Source of the DNA: an uncultured Methanobrevibacter sp. | Lineage (GTDB): Archaea; Methanobacteriota; Methanobacteria; Methanobacteriales; Methanobacteriaceae | Direction: 5' to 3' | NCBI RefSeq assembly: GCF_937881195.1 | Contig: NZ_CALGFC010000036.1 | Coordinates: 1-32,805, forward strand | DNA length: 32,805 nt | Shown here: positions 25,072 to 32,805 of the stretch, piece after piece | How positions within the stretch are numbered: position 1 is the stretch's first letter | Layout: every line of letters begins with the position of its first letter | The notes under the pieces: generated by a model | Told to the model about the DNA's origin: nothing | Databases searched by the model: none | The model's input: only the letters and a program-made list of their open reading frames with translations | Translations under genes and position numbers: made by a program

Positions 25072-26745
25072 ATGGCTAAATGTATTATGGTTCAAGGAAC
25101 CTCATCAAATGCTGGAAAAAGCGTTATGGTAGCTGCTTTATGTAGAATATATTCAAGAAGAGGATATAAAGTAGCACCTTTCAAATCTCAAAATATGTCT
25201 CTAAATTCTTACACAACAAAAGAAAATGGAGAAATAGCTATTGCGCAAGTTCTTCAAGCAGAAGCAGCTGATGTTCAACCAAGTATACATATGAATCCTA
25301 TTCTTCTTAAACCAAAAGGAAATTTCAATTCTCAAGTTATTATTCAAGGAAAAGCTGTAGCAGATATGAATTTTTATGATTATCAACATAAATTTAGAGA
25401 AAAGGCATTAAATGCAATAAATGAATCTCTTGAAAAACTTAAAGAAGAATATGATATTATTATTATTGAAGGAGCAGGATCCCCTGCAGAAATAAATATG
25501 AGAAAAGAAGACTTAGCTAACATGGAAATAGCGCATATGGCAAATGCTGATGTTCTACTTGTTGCAGATATTGATAAAGGAGGGGTATTTGCATCAATTG
25601 CAGGAACTTTTTCATTATTAGATAATTACGATAGATCTAGACTGAAAGCAGTTATAATAAATAAATTTAGTGGAAATTTAGATATATTAATGCCCGGAAT
25701 TGAAAAGATAGAAAAAATTATTGATGCTCCTGTTTTAGGAGTCCTTCCTTATGATCATGACCTTCATTTGCCAGAAGAAGATTCTGCATCACTCTTTGAA
25801 CATAAATTTGATTCAAATAAAGATATAATTATTGGAGTTATTAGACTTCCAAAAATAGCTAATTTCACAGACATTGACCCATTTGAATTTGAAGAAGATG
25901 TTGGAATAAAGCTCATTGACATAAATGATAATTTAATTGATTCTAAAAATAATATAATAGATATTGATGCGATTTTAATACCAGGAACACGTAACACAAC
26001 TGAAGATATGGTTGCTATAGAAAAAAGTGGTATGGCAAATCAAATAAGAGAAATAAATAATAAATATCCTCATATACCAATAGTTGGGATATGTGGAGGA
26101 TATCAAATTTTAGGAAAAAAAATATTTGATGAAAATAAAAGAGAGTCTCCTGAAGGTTCTGTTGATGGTATTGGGCTTCTAAATATAAAAACTTATTTTA
26201 AAAATAATTCTTCAGAAGAAAAAATTGTTGAACAAAGCGAAGGGGTTATTTTAAAAGAAAAAATAGTGGAAAATAATTTTGAAGATTTTGAAGGAATATT
26301 TACATCTATTCAAGGGGAAATAATTAAAGGTTATGAAATACATGAAGGAATCACAACATTAAAATTAGGTGATTTAAATGAAAATTATGATAATTCTAAA
26401 GAAGAACAACCATTACTAAAAATAAAAAAAGGCATAGGAAACACAAAATACAGAGAATATTCTGAAAACTCCCAAAGTATAGATTCCAAGAAAGATATAG
26501 AACTATATGATGGTGCAATAAAAGGAAATGTATTTGGTAGTTACTTACATGGAATATTCCATAATTATAACTTTAGAAGAGAATTTTTAAATTATATAAG
26601 AAAAAATAAAGGACTTGAAAAAAAATTTGGAATAGATCCTTATGAAACAAAAAAAGATTATTCTATTGACAGATTAGCTAAAATAGTAGAAGAAAATTTA
26701 GATATGGAGTTTATTGATAATCTTTTAAAAAATCAAAAAGAATAA
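25072..26745 (+). CDS. cobQ: Cobyric acid synthase CobQ
   Basis: CobQ/CbiP-type glutamine-dependent amidotransferase (557 aa), amidating corrin side chains b, d, e and g of adenosylcobyrinate diamide in corrinoid synthesis; methanogens need corrinoids for the Mtr methyltransferase. The N-terminal P-loop-like motif is MVQGTSSNAGKSVMVAALCRIY, followed by APFKSQNMSLNS and the IIEGAGSPAEINMR segment. The C-terminal class I glutaminase domain has the nucleophile in VGICGGYQILG and the histidine in GSYLHGIFHN. The product is longer than usual (about 490-510) because of polar insertions before and after GYEIHEG. The frame opens at TTG 25045, but GAGAAGGT directly upstream of ATG 25072 and the family N-terminus set the start there. 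It is convergent with the thiolase gene. Confidence 0.94.
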   Translation: MAKCIMVQGTSSNAGKSVMVAALCRIYSRRGYKVAPFKSQNMSLNSYTTKENGEIAIAQVLQAEAADVQPSIHMNPILLKPKGNFNSQVIIQGKAVADMNFYDYQHKFREKALNAINESLEKLKEEYDIIIIEGAGSPAEINMRKEDLANMEIAHMANADVLLVADIDKGGVFASIAGTFSLLDNYDRSRLKAVIINKFSGNLDILMPGIEKIEKIIDAPVLGVLPYDHDLHLPEEDSASLFEHKFDSNKDIIIGVIRLPKIANFTDIDPFEFEEDVGIKLIDINDNLIDSKNNIIDIDAILIPGTRNTTEDMVAIEKSGMANQIREINNKYPHIPIVGICGGYQILGKKIFDENKRESPEGSVDGIGLLNIKTYFKNNSSEEKIVEQSEGVILKEKIVENNFEDFEGIFTSIQGEIIKGYEIHEGITTLKLGDLNENYDNSKEEQPLLKIKKGIGNTKYREYSENSQSIDSKKDIELYDGAIKGNVFGSYLHGIFHNYNFRREFLNYIRKNKGLEKKFGIDPYETKKDYSIDRLAKIVEENLDMEFIDNLLKNQKE

Positions 26746-26954
26746 AATAATTATAAAAAAATAAAAAGTAAATAAAGAGTAAATAAAAAATAAATATTTT
26801 TTATAAAAAATTGAAAAGGATAATAAAAAGAGAATAGACTAAAACAAATTATAATATACTGAAATGAATTAAGAAAAAATATATTAAAAATAATCATATA
26901 AGTTGAAAAAATCTAATGTTAATAGAATAAAGAATAATCAATGCTTAATGAAAT

Positions 26955-27133
26955 AGTTCGGAACATAAGAAATCTTTTCATCAATATTAAATGAGAATAA
27001 AGTATATATATAATTGAAAAATTATATTATAATAGTGTCATCAGTTTTATAAAAATTTGAATACACTTTGAAGAAAAGATTTCATATTCTCCCCCCAAGG
27101 GAATTTTAATCTCTTCTTCTAAACACTTTTTTT
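26955..27133 (+). ncRNA. Possible structured RNA, long-range inverted repeat
   Basis: GAAATCTTTTC (26969-26979) is perfectly complementary to GAAAAGATTTC (27073-27083). The pairing can extend outward, with interruptions, through ATA/TAT and GGA/TCC (26960-26962 with 27088-27092). A C/G patch unusual for this region (ccccccaaggg, 27091-27101) follows, then seven T residues at 27127-27133. A weak TATA-like CATATAAG lies near 26896. It could be an independent small RNA or the folded 3' UTR of cobQ. The strand is inferred only from the T-run. Confidence 0.3.
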
Positions 27134-27210
27134 AATATTAATATTATTATTATATATTATTAATATTACTATTATGAAAACTTTTTATTATTATAAAAAA
27201 TTTTTTTAGA

Positions 27211-27277
27211 TATATTATTTAAAAATATAATATATTATTTAAAAATGTGATATATTATTTAAAAATATGATATATTA
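27211..27277. repeat. 20-nt tandem repeats
   Basis: Three full units of tatattatttaaaaatRtRa (27211-27230, 27231-27250, 27251-27270) plus a partial fourth. Units differ only at the two R positions. Confidence 0.85.
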
Positions 27278-27703
27278 GATTATTTAAGAATATTATTTAG
27301 TCTGTATTATTTTAAATTAAATTTAATTATAAAATTATTATGATTAAAATTTTTAATTAATAAAATATCATTTTAATGAAAATTAATAAAGCTAAAAAAA
27401 TGCTAAAAATTTCTATTTTTTATAAAGAACTATCATAAGTTAATAAAAACATTCAAAATCAAGTATTAAATCAAAAACATTATTACAATCATTTTAAATT
27501 ATAAAATAGTATTTATTACCTTAAAAAAATTAAATTTAGATAGTTATTTATAAATAATAAAAAGAAAAATGGAATTAATTTAAAAAATGATTTATTTAAA
27601 AATAATTTAATTATAAAGAATATAATTAGAAATAATCTAATTAAAAATAATATAATTAGAAATAATATAATTAAATATAATTTAAAAAAAATTAAAAAAA
27701 TTT

Positions 27704-28855
27704 TTATCTAGAAAGAATATGAATAGCAGCTGTACCACCAGTACCTCCAATATTATGAGTCATACCAATTTCAGCACCATCAATCTGACGTTTATCCGCT
27801 TCTCCCCTTAATTGCCAAACTATTTCAGCAGCTTGAGCAATTCCAGTTGCACCTAATGGATGACCTCTAGCTTTAAGTCCTCCAGATGGATTTACTGGTA
27901 TTTGACCATCTATATGGGTAATACCTTCCTCTACAGCCTGACCACCTTTTCCTTTTTCAACAAAACCTAAATCTTCAATAGCTAATATACCATTTATTGA
28001 AAAACAATCATGAACTTCAACAGCATCAATATCTTTTGTTGTTACACCAGCCATTTCATAAGCTTTTTTAGCTGCAACTTTAGTAGAACCGATAGTTGTG
28101 ATATCCTTCCTATCGTGTAAAGTTATTGTGTCAGAAGCCTGAGTAGATGCTTTCACATATATAGGGGTGTCAGTATATTGTTTTGCCATTTCAGCAGGAC
28201 ACAAAACGATTGCAGCTGCACCATCAGTAACAGGAGAACAATCAAGAAGAGTTAAAGGGTCTGCGACCATTGTAGAATTTAAAACTTTATCTACACTAAT
28301 TTCAAATGGATATTGAGCCCTAGGATTTTTAGAAGCGTTTTTATGATTAATTACAGAAAATTCAGCTAATTGTTCGCGAGTAGTTCCATATTCGTACATA
28401 TGACGTCTAGCTATCATTGCATAAAGAGAAGGGAAAGTTACTCCTTGTTGAGCTTCCCATTCTTGATCAGAAGCAGTAGCTATTGCAGGAGTTGCATCAA
28501 CTACATCAGTCATTTTTTCTACCCCTGCAGAAATTACAATATCATGATATCCTGAAGCAACAGCCATTACACCCTGTCTAAGAGCAAGTCCACCAGAAGC
28601 ACAAGCAGCCTCAACACGAGTTGAAGAAATTGGGTTTAATCCAGTATGATCTGCTATAAGAGCAGCAATATGTTCTTGTTGAATAAAAAGACCAGCAGTC
28701 ATGTTACCAACAAACATAGCATCCAAATCATTACCTGCAACTCCAGAATCTTCAATAGCGTTAAGTCCTGCTTCAGCTATTAATTGTCTAAATGATGAAT
28801 CCCACAACTCTCCAAATTTTGTTTGTGAAACACCTATAATCGCAACATCTCTCAT
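27704..28855 (-). CDS. Acetyl-CoA acetyltransferase (thiolase, archaeal SCP-x type)
   Basis: Archaeal acetoacetyl-CoA thiolase (383 aa), condensing two acetyl-CoA as the first step of the mevalonate route to isoprenoid lipids. In archaea it forms a complex with HMG-CoA synthase. Motifs are the nucleophile in VEAACASGGLA (C85), VHDCFSINGI, GHPLGATGIAQ, and the C-terminal HNIGGTGGTAAIHILS. It lies 25 nt downstream of the HMG-CoA synthase gene on the same strand, with GGAG before the ATG, so both are in one operon. The small DUF35 OB-fold/zinc-ribbon scaffold gene that usually accompanies this pair is not downstream; only non-coding sequence follows. Confidence 0.93.
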   Translation of the reverse strand: MRDVAIIGVSQTKFGELWDSSFRQLIAEAGLNAIEDSGVAGNDLDAMFVGNMTAGLFIQQEHIAALIADHTGLNPISSTRVEAACASGGLALRQGVMAVASGYHDIVISAGVEKMTDVVDATPAIATASDQEWEAQQGVTFPSLYAMIARRHMYEYGTTREQLAEFSVINHKNASKNPRAQYPFEISVDKVLNSTMVADPLTLLDCSPVTDGAAAIVLCPAEMAKQYTDTPIYVKASTQASDTITLHDRKDITTIGSTKVAAKKAYEMAGVTTKDIDAVEVHDCFSINGILAIEDLGFVEKGKGGQAVEEGITHIDGQIPVNPSGGLKARGHPLGATGIAQAAEIVWQLRGEADKRQIDGAEIGMTHNIGGTGGTAAIHILSR

Positions 28856-28880
28856 ATTATCTTATCTCCAAAAATTATTA

Positions 28881-29933
28881 TTAGGACATTCTTAATTTGC
28901 CTTTGTATTTAGCATAAACGGCATAATCAACGTAAGTTTTATTTTTAATCATATTAGAAAGTTTAGGAGCCAATTCCCTTTTTTCATCAATTTTATCAGT
29001 TACAGACAATGTAAAAGCATCACTACCTGAACCAGACCCATAAGAAATTGCTAAAATATTATCTCCAGGTTGTGCTTTATCCAAAATAGCAGCCAAACCA
29101 AGAGGAGTGGCACCAGAATAAGTATTACCAATTACTGGAGTTAAAAGACCGTCTTTAATTTGTTCATTGTTAAATCCAAGCTTTTTACCTACTTTTAAAT
29201 AGAATTTACCATTTGGTTGATGAAAAACTGCATAATCATAATCTTCTGGACCAGTACTAGTTTTTTCAAATATTCCTTTTGCTGCACCTAATACATGTTT
29301 GAAATATGCTGGCTCTCCAGTAAATCTCCCACCATGAGAAGGATATGGTTGTCCTTCACGTCTGTAAAAATCTGGAGTGTCAGTAGTAAAACTAAAAGTA
29401 TCTCCAAAATCAGCTATTGAACCATTTGCAATGCCTTCTTTTCCAATTATATAAGCAGCTCCACCTGCTGAAGCTGTATATTCAAGAGCATCTCCAGGAG
29501 CTCCTTGAGAAGTATCGGCACCAATTGCTAAACCATAATCAATCATTTTAGAATCAACTAAACCTATAGCAGCTTGCATACCTGCAGTACCTGCTTTACA
29601 TGCAAATTCAAGATCTGCAGCAGTCATAGCAGGTGTTGCCATAACAGCTTCAGCCACAATAGTAGCAGTTGGTTTAACTGCATAAGGATGAGATTCAGAA
29701 CCAACATAAACTGCCCCTATATTTTGAGGATCAATTTGAGCCCTAGCTAATGCACTCCTAGCAGCTTCAACAGAAATTGTAGCTGTATCTTCATCAGGAG
29801 CCGGAACTGATTTTTCATCCACAACAAGACCATTAGAAATTGCTTTTGGATTATCTCCCCAAACTTTAGCTATTTCTTCAACTTTAATTCTATATGATGG
29901 CACAAAGGCACCATAACCTATAATTCCCGCCAT
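28881..29933 (-). CDS. Hydroxymethylglutaryl-CoA synthase
   Basis: Archaeal HMG-CoA synthase (350 aa), which condenses acetoacetyl-CoA with acetyl-CoA to HMG-CoA, the precursor of mevalonate and archaeol lipids. The catalytic triad is visible as E80 (VGSESHPYAVKPT), C112 (LEFACKAGTAGMQ) and H237 (YAVFHQPNGKF). The C-terminal glycine-rich ISYGSGSGSDAFTLSV and GNTYSGATPLGLAAIL are typical. GGTGTGAT precedes the ATG at 29933. It is the first gene of the operon with thiolase, an arrangement matching the channelled thiolase-HMGCS complex of methanogens. Confidence 0.95.
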   Translation of the reverse strand: MAGIIGYGAFVPSYRIKVEEIAKVWGDNPKAISNGLVVDEKSVPAPDEDTATISVEAARSALARAQIDPQNIGAVYVGSESHPYAVKPTATIVAEAVMATPAMTAADLEFACKAGTAGMQAAIGLVDSKMIDYGLAIGADTSQGAPGDALEYTASAGGAAYIIGKEGIANGSIADFGDTFSFTTDTPDFYRREGQPYPSHGGRFTGEPAYFKHVLGAAKGIFEKTSTGPEDYDYAVFHQPNGKFYLKVGKKLGFNNEQIKDGLLTPVIGNTYSGATPLGLAAILDKAQPGDNILAISYGSGSGSDAFTLSVTDKIDEKRELAPKLSNMIKNKTYVDYAVYAKYKGKLRMS

Positions 29934-30385
29934 AAAATCACACCATAAATTGTTAATATTGCTTAATTAGTTAATATTATTTGATTAATTGTTAATATTA
30001 TTCAATTGATTAAAAATTTTTAAAAAGATTAAAAATTTTTAAAAAAAACAAAATCAATTTTAGATTAATTAAAATTATTAATCATAATATAATATTTAGA
30101 ATTTTATTTTTATAGTATATTAATGTTTCCTATAAATTAAATTAGATAAAAGAGTTTCAATAAAAGAAATGGTTTCAATAAAAGAACTTGATTATTAATT
30201 AATAATAAATTAAAAATAACAATTAGCATAAGAAAATAAACTAAAAATATCATTATATTAAAGTTAAAATGAAAAAATAAACAAAATTTAATAAAATAAT
30301 AATTAAAGAAATAAAAAAAATTAGAAAATAAAAGAAATTAAAAATTAAAAAATTAAAAAATTAAAAATTAGTCCTAATAAAAGTA
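29934..30385. other. Spacer between HMG-CoA synthase and transporter
   Basis: About 450 nt, A/T-rich, no gene seen. The section nearest the transporter stop is poly-A-like on the plus strand (aaaattaaaaaattaaaaa), giving T-runs on the minus strand that could terminate transporter transcripts. The HMG-CoA synthase promoter should lie near 29960-30120. Confidence 0.45.
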
Positions 30386-31759
30386 TTAAGCAGCTAAAAA
30401 TGGTTTTCCAATAGTAAATATAATTATAACCGATAAAACTGCACCAATAGCAATTAATGGAGCTCCAGCTTTAAATATCTCCTTTATCTTAACAAACCCA
30501 GTACCATAAGCCATAGCAACTGTTGGATCAGCTGTTGGTAACATGTAAGATAATGAACAAGCAATAGCTACAGGAACTGCGAAAGTTCCAATTGGTAATG
30601 ATTGTGATTGAGCTAAAGTAACAGATAACGGAACTAAAATAGCTGCAAGAGCAACATTAGACATTACTTGAGTAATTAAAATACCAATTACCATTAAAAC
30701 TAAAACTAAAACTAATATAGAAGGATTAGAACCAACTAAGTGGAAAATATCATCAATTAACCATTCAGCAGCACCAGTGTTCAAAAGAGCAGCACCTAAA
30801 GATAATGCTCCTCCGAAAAACATTATAAGTCCCCAATCAACATTTTTCTGTGCATCTCTCCAATCAAGTATTTTGAATATAAAGAATAGTGAAGCACCAA
30901 TTAAAGCTATTGAATAACTATTAAGACCAGTAATACCAGTAGTAATCCATAAGAAAATTGTAAATAACAATATACCTAAAGCTATTTTTTCAGTTCTAGT
31001 CATTGCACCAAGAGCACTTAATTTATCATTCAATGTTTTTTTACCACCAATAACTTCTTTAACTTCTGATGGGAAAACAAAACCAAGCCATTTCCAAATA
31101 ATAACTAACATTATAATAGCTAATGGAAGACCAAATACCATCCAATTAGCAAATGGAATGTGAGTATAAGCGGCAGCCATTAAGTTTGGAGCAGTACCAA
31201 TTTCAGTTGCTAAACCCCCAGCAAGAGAACCAAATGAAGCACCTAAGATCATAGCTTTTGCAAAATTACTTTTTGCATTACAAACATCTTTACAGCCCAT
31301 TAAATCTACAATTTCTTTGATTATAGGTAGAACCAATGCAAATGCAACTACATTTTCAATCCAAGCCGATAGTATTCCAGTTGAAAAAACACTAACAAAC
31401 AAACCTCTACTAGATGACGTTCCAAGTTTATCCAACATCACATAAGTCAATCTTCCAACTAAACCACTTTTTCTAATACCTTCAGCTATAATAAATCCAC
31501 CTATCATTAAAAATAGAATAGGATTTGCAAAACCAATAGCTACATTTTCAAAAGATGCAATACCTAATATTGGTTGCATAAATAATATAATGATTGATGT
31601 AACAGCCAAGTGAAGAGCTTCAGTTACCCACATTATTACAGCAAATGCAAGAAGTGCTAATGCCATGTGTCCAGGATAAGTAAGTCCTCCTAAAGGAATA
31701 ATCATTATAATTATAGCTACAATTATAGCTAATGGCAAGCCTATTTTTTTAAAGTCCAT
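30386..31759 (-). CDS. DASS/SLC13 family anion transporter
   Basis: Polytopic transporter (457 aa, about 11-12 transmembrane helices) of the divalent anion/sodium symporter family, which imports dicarboxylates, sulfate or phosphate. Family signposts are WVTEALHLAVTSI, the first hairpin motif SAWIENVVAFALVLP, ATEIGTAPNLMAAAY, and the second motif QVMSNVALAAILVPL. The two Ser-Asn-Thr signatures of characterised members read ENV (135-137) and SNV (367-369) here, so ion coupling or substrate may differ. An in-frame ATG at 31795 would add 12 residues, but AGAGG 7 nt before the ATG at 31759 supports the shorter form. It is a single gene, oriented with the mevalonate pair but 450 nt from it. Confidence 0.85.
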   Translation of the reverse strand: MDFKKIGLPLAIIVAIIIMIIPLGGLTYPGHMALALLAFAVIMWVTEALHLAVTSIIILFMQPILGIASFENVAIGFANPILFLMIGGFIIAEGIRKSGLVGRLTYVMLDKLGTSSSRGLFVSVFSTGILSAWIENVVAFALVLPIIKEIVDLMGCKDVCNAKSNFAKAMILGASFGSLAGGLATEIGTAPNLMAAAYTHIPFANWMVFGLPLAIIMLVIIWKWLGFVFPSEVKEVIGGKKTLNDKLSALGAMTRTEKIALGILLFTIFLWITTGITGLNSYSIALIGASLFFIFKILDWRDAQKNVDWGLIMFFGGALSLGAALLNTGAAEWLIDDIFHLVGSNPSILVLVLVLMVIGILITQVMSNVALAAILVPLSVTLAQSQSLPIGTFAVPVAIACSLSYMLPTADPTVAMAYGTGFVKIKEIFKAGAPLIAIGAVLSVIIIFTIGKPFLAA

Positions 31760-32108
31760 GAAATTTCCTCTGAGAATTATAAGTAAAATAATCAATCTTA
31801 ATGACTATAAATACAAATAATCGTTTTTATATTTAATATTTAAACAAATAATTATTAATTACAATAAATATTATCAAAATATATAAAATAAGTTATTAAC
31901 AGATATAAAATAACTTATAAAAAAATATAAAATATTATATATTATAATAATATTATTGCCTTTAAAGGTTATTGAATTTAAGATATATAAACTTATTCAA
32001 ATTAACATTAAACTAACAAAAAGTAGGTATAATACTATATGATTTTTATATAATCCTTATGTCTTAACATTGAATTATATAAATAATTAGATTAAAAAAA
32101 TGCAAAAT
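31760..32108. other. Divergent spacer, transporter / tRNA-Gly
   Basis: A/T-rich and non-coding, with promoters of the transporter (minus) and the tRNA pair (plus). No further structure supported. Confidence 0.4.
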
Positions 32109-32118
32109 TTTATATATG
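32109..32118 (+). promoter_or_regulatory. Probable TATA box of the tRNA-Gly pair
   Basis: TTTATATATG preceded by CAAAA. Transcription would begin near 32138, giving a short leader of about 30 nt before the first tRNA. Confidence 0.45.
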
Positions 32119-32170
32119 ATAACAAATAATGTATAGTTGTATTCTAATTTATACACAATTTTATACGTTT

Positions 32171-32244
32171 GCGGTGTTAGTCCAGCCTGGTTAAGACTCT
32201 GGCCTGCCACGTCAGTGACCCGGGTTCAAATCCCGGACGCCGCA
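32171..32244 (+). tRNA. tRNA-Gly(GCC)
   Basis: A 74-nt cloverleaf: acceptor GCGGTGT/ACGCCGC (with one G-U pair), anticodon stem CTGGC/GTCAG with loop CTGCCAC giving anticodon GCC, T-arm CCGGG-TTCAAAT-CCCGG, discriminator A. No encoded CCA and no intron. Only two bases separate it from the next tRNA, so they are co-transcribed. Confidence 0.96.
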
Positions 32245-32246
32245 TC

Positions 32247-32320
32247 GCGGCTGTAGTATAGTCTGGTTAGTACTTGGGCCTTCCAAGCCTACAGCCCGGG
32301 TTCAAATCCCGGCAGCCGCA
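32247..32320 (+). tRNA. tRNA-Gly(UCC)
   Basis: A 74-nt cloverleaf: acceptor GCGGCTG/CAGCCGC, anticodon stem TGGGC/GCCTA with loop CTTCCAA giving anticodon TCC, T-arm CCGGG-TTCAAAT-CCCGG, discriminator A, no encoded CCA. With the preceding tRNA-Gly(GCC) it covers all four glycine codons. The T-rich tail (tctatttcta) may terminate the transcript. Confidence 0.96.
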
Positions 32321-32805
32321 TCTATTTCTAAAATTAATTAAAAATCAATTAATCTATTTTTAAAGAAGTTTTAAAATCATCAGAATTATATTGATAATTT
32401 TAAAGCGAAGAATAGGTTTATTCATAGATTTACACTTTAAAAAATATATACTTTAAAAAATAATTTTATTTTATAACTAAATTTAATTTATACTATTTTA
32501 ATATACTCTGATTTTTTATAGGTTATTTTATTTTTAAAAATAAACATATATATCTTGCAAAAAATGATTATCTTTGAAATTAAAATATAAATATACTTTA
32601 TAATATATACTATCTATTTTTAAACCATTATAATAAGAAATATCCCTGAGAATATAAGAAATATCTCTGAAAATTAATAAAAATATTTACTAGAAATATA
32701 AATAAGAATATTTACAAAAACCAAACGAAAATGTTTACTAATTTTATATAATATTTACTAATTTTAATAATTTTATATGATATTTACTAATTTTAATAAT
32801 TTTAT
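32321..32805. repeat. A/T-rich tail with tandem repeats
   Basis: No gene seen. It contains two copies of taagaaatatcYctga about 22 nt apart (32635-32675) and, from 32751 to the window end, one complete and one truncated unit of a 29-nt repeat built on atatttactaattttaataa. The array continues beyond the window. Confidence 0.6.

Larger units (their letters stand above)
26746..27703. other. Convergent spacer cobQ / thiolase
   Basis: About 960 nt without a credible protein gene. It contains the inverted-repeat element at 26955-27133 and two tandem-repeat tracts (27211-27277, and about 27595-27690 with aataatataattagaaataat-like units). Confidence 0.5.

Noticed and set aside
26980..27060. C/D box sRNA from TGATGA motifs on the minus strand
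   Set aside because: Two TGATGA sequences occur, but matching D boxes at proper spacing and a closing K-turn stem were not found.
27704..29933. Sterol carrier or fatty-acid oxidation role for the thiolase
   Set aside because: Operon linkage with archaeal HMG-CoA synthase and the family motifs fit the mevalonate pathway; no beta-oxidation genes are present.

Overview
The window is about 32.8 kb of very A+T-rich archaeal chromosome. It most resembles Methanobacteriales, probably Methanobrevibacter or a close relative. The evidence is the hydrogenase maturation genes hypE, hypB and hypA, the methanogen-specific DUF1890/DUF1894 pair, short archaeal MetE and ThyA, membrane-anchored LonB, archaeal SRP19, HMG-CoA synthase/thiolase for ether-lipid synthesis, tRNAs without encoded CCA, and a large adhesin-like surface protein with GGAIY-type repeats and DUF11 domains. 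I see no mobile element, integrase, CRISPR array or rRNA. Coding plus tRNA sequence covers about 70%; the rest is long A/T-rich spacer rich in short tandem repeats.

Layout, left to right. 1-5.7 kb, minus strand: family 2 glycosyltransferase, B12-binding-type radical SAM enzyme directly abutting a RecJ-like DHH phosphoesterase, srp19, RDD membrane protein. 5.9-11.5 kb: hypE and archaeal thyA (minus), a small anchored surface protein (plus), metE (minus), DUF1890-DUF1894 (minus). 11.6-16.3 kb, minus strand: a polytopic membrane protein, tRNA-Ala(GGC), a DUF354 protein, hypB, hypA. 16.9-17.8 kb: prs (plus). 18.2-23.7 kb: adhesin-like protein and lonB (minus). 25.1-26.7 kb: cobQ (plus). 27.7-31.8 kb, minus strand: thiolase and HMG-CoA synthase as an operon, then a DASS/SLC13 transporter. 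32.2-32.3 kb: tandem tRNA-Gly(GCC) and tRNA-Gly(UCC).

Together the genes cover [NiFe]-hydrogenase maturation (HypA/HypB nickel delivery, HypE cyanide-ligand synthesis), corrinoid synthesis (CobQ) with corrinoid-linked enzymes (MetE, the radical SAM protein), entry to the mevalonate pathway, nucleotide precursors (Prs, ThyA), protein quality control and targeting (LonB, SRP19), and the cell surface.

Two observations stand out. First, three genes (glycosyltransferase, metE, adhesin) have no in-frame ATG, GTG or TTG upstream of their conserved N-termini, yet each has a strong Shine-Dalgarno sequence followed about 5 nt later by ATT. This suggests AUU initiation, or recurrent ATG-to-ATT changes. 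Second, the 1.35-kb spacer between lonB and cobQ contains a candidate structured RNA of about 137 nt (24491-24627). It has its own TATA box and oligo-T end, two mutually exclusive folds, and a loop matching the 3' tail of 16S rRNA at 11 of 12 positions, so it could pair with Shine-Dalgarno sequences. I could not match it to any RNA family I know.
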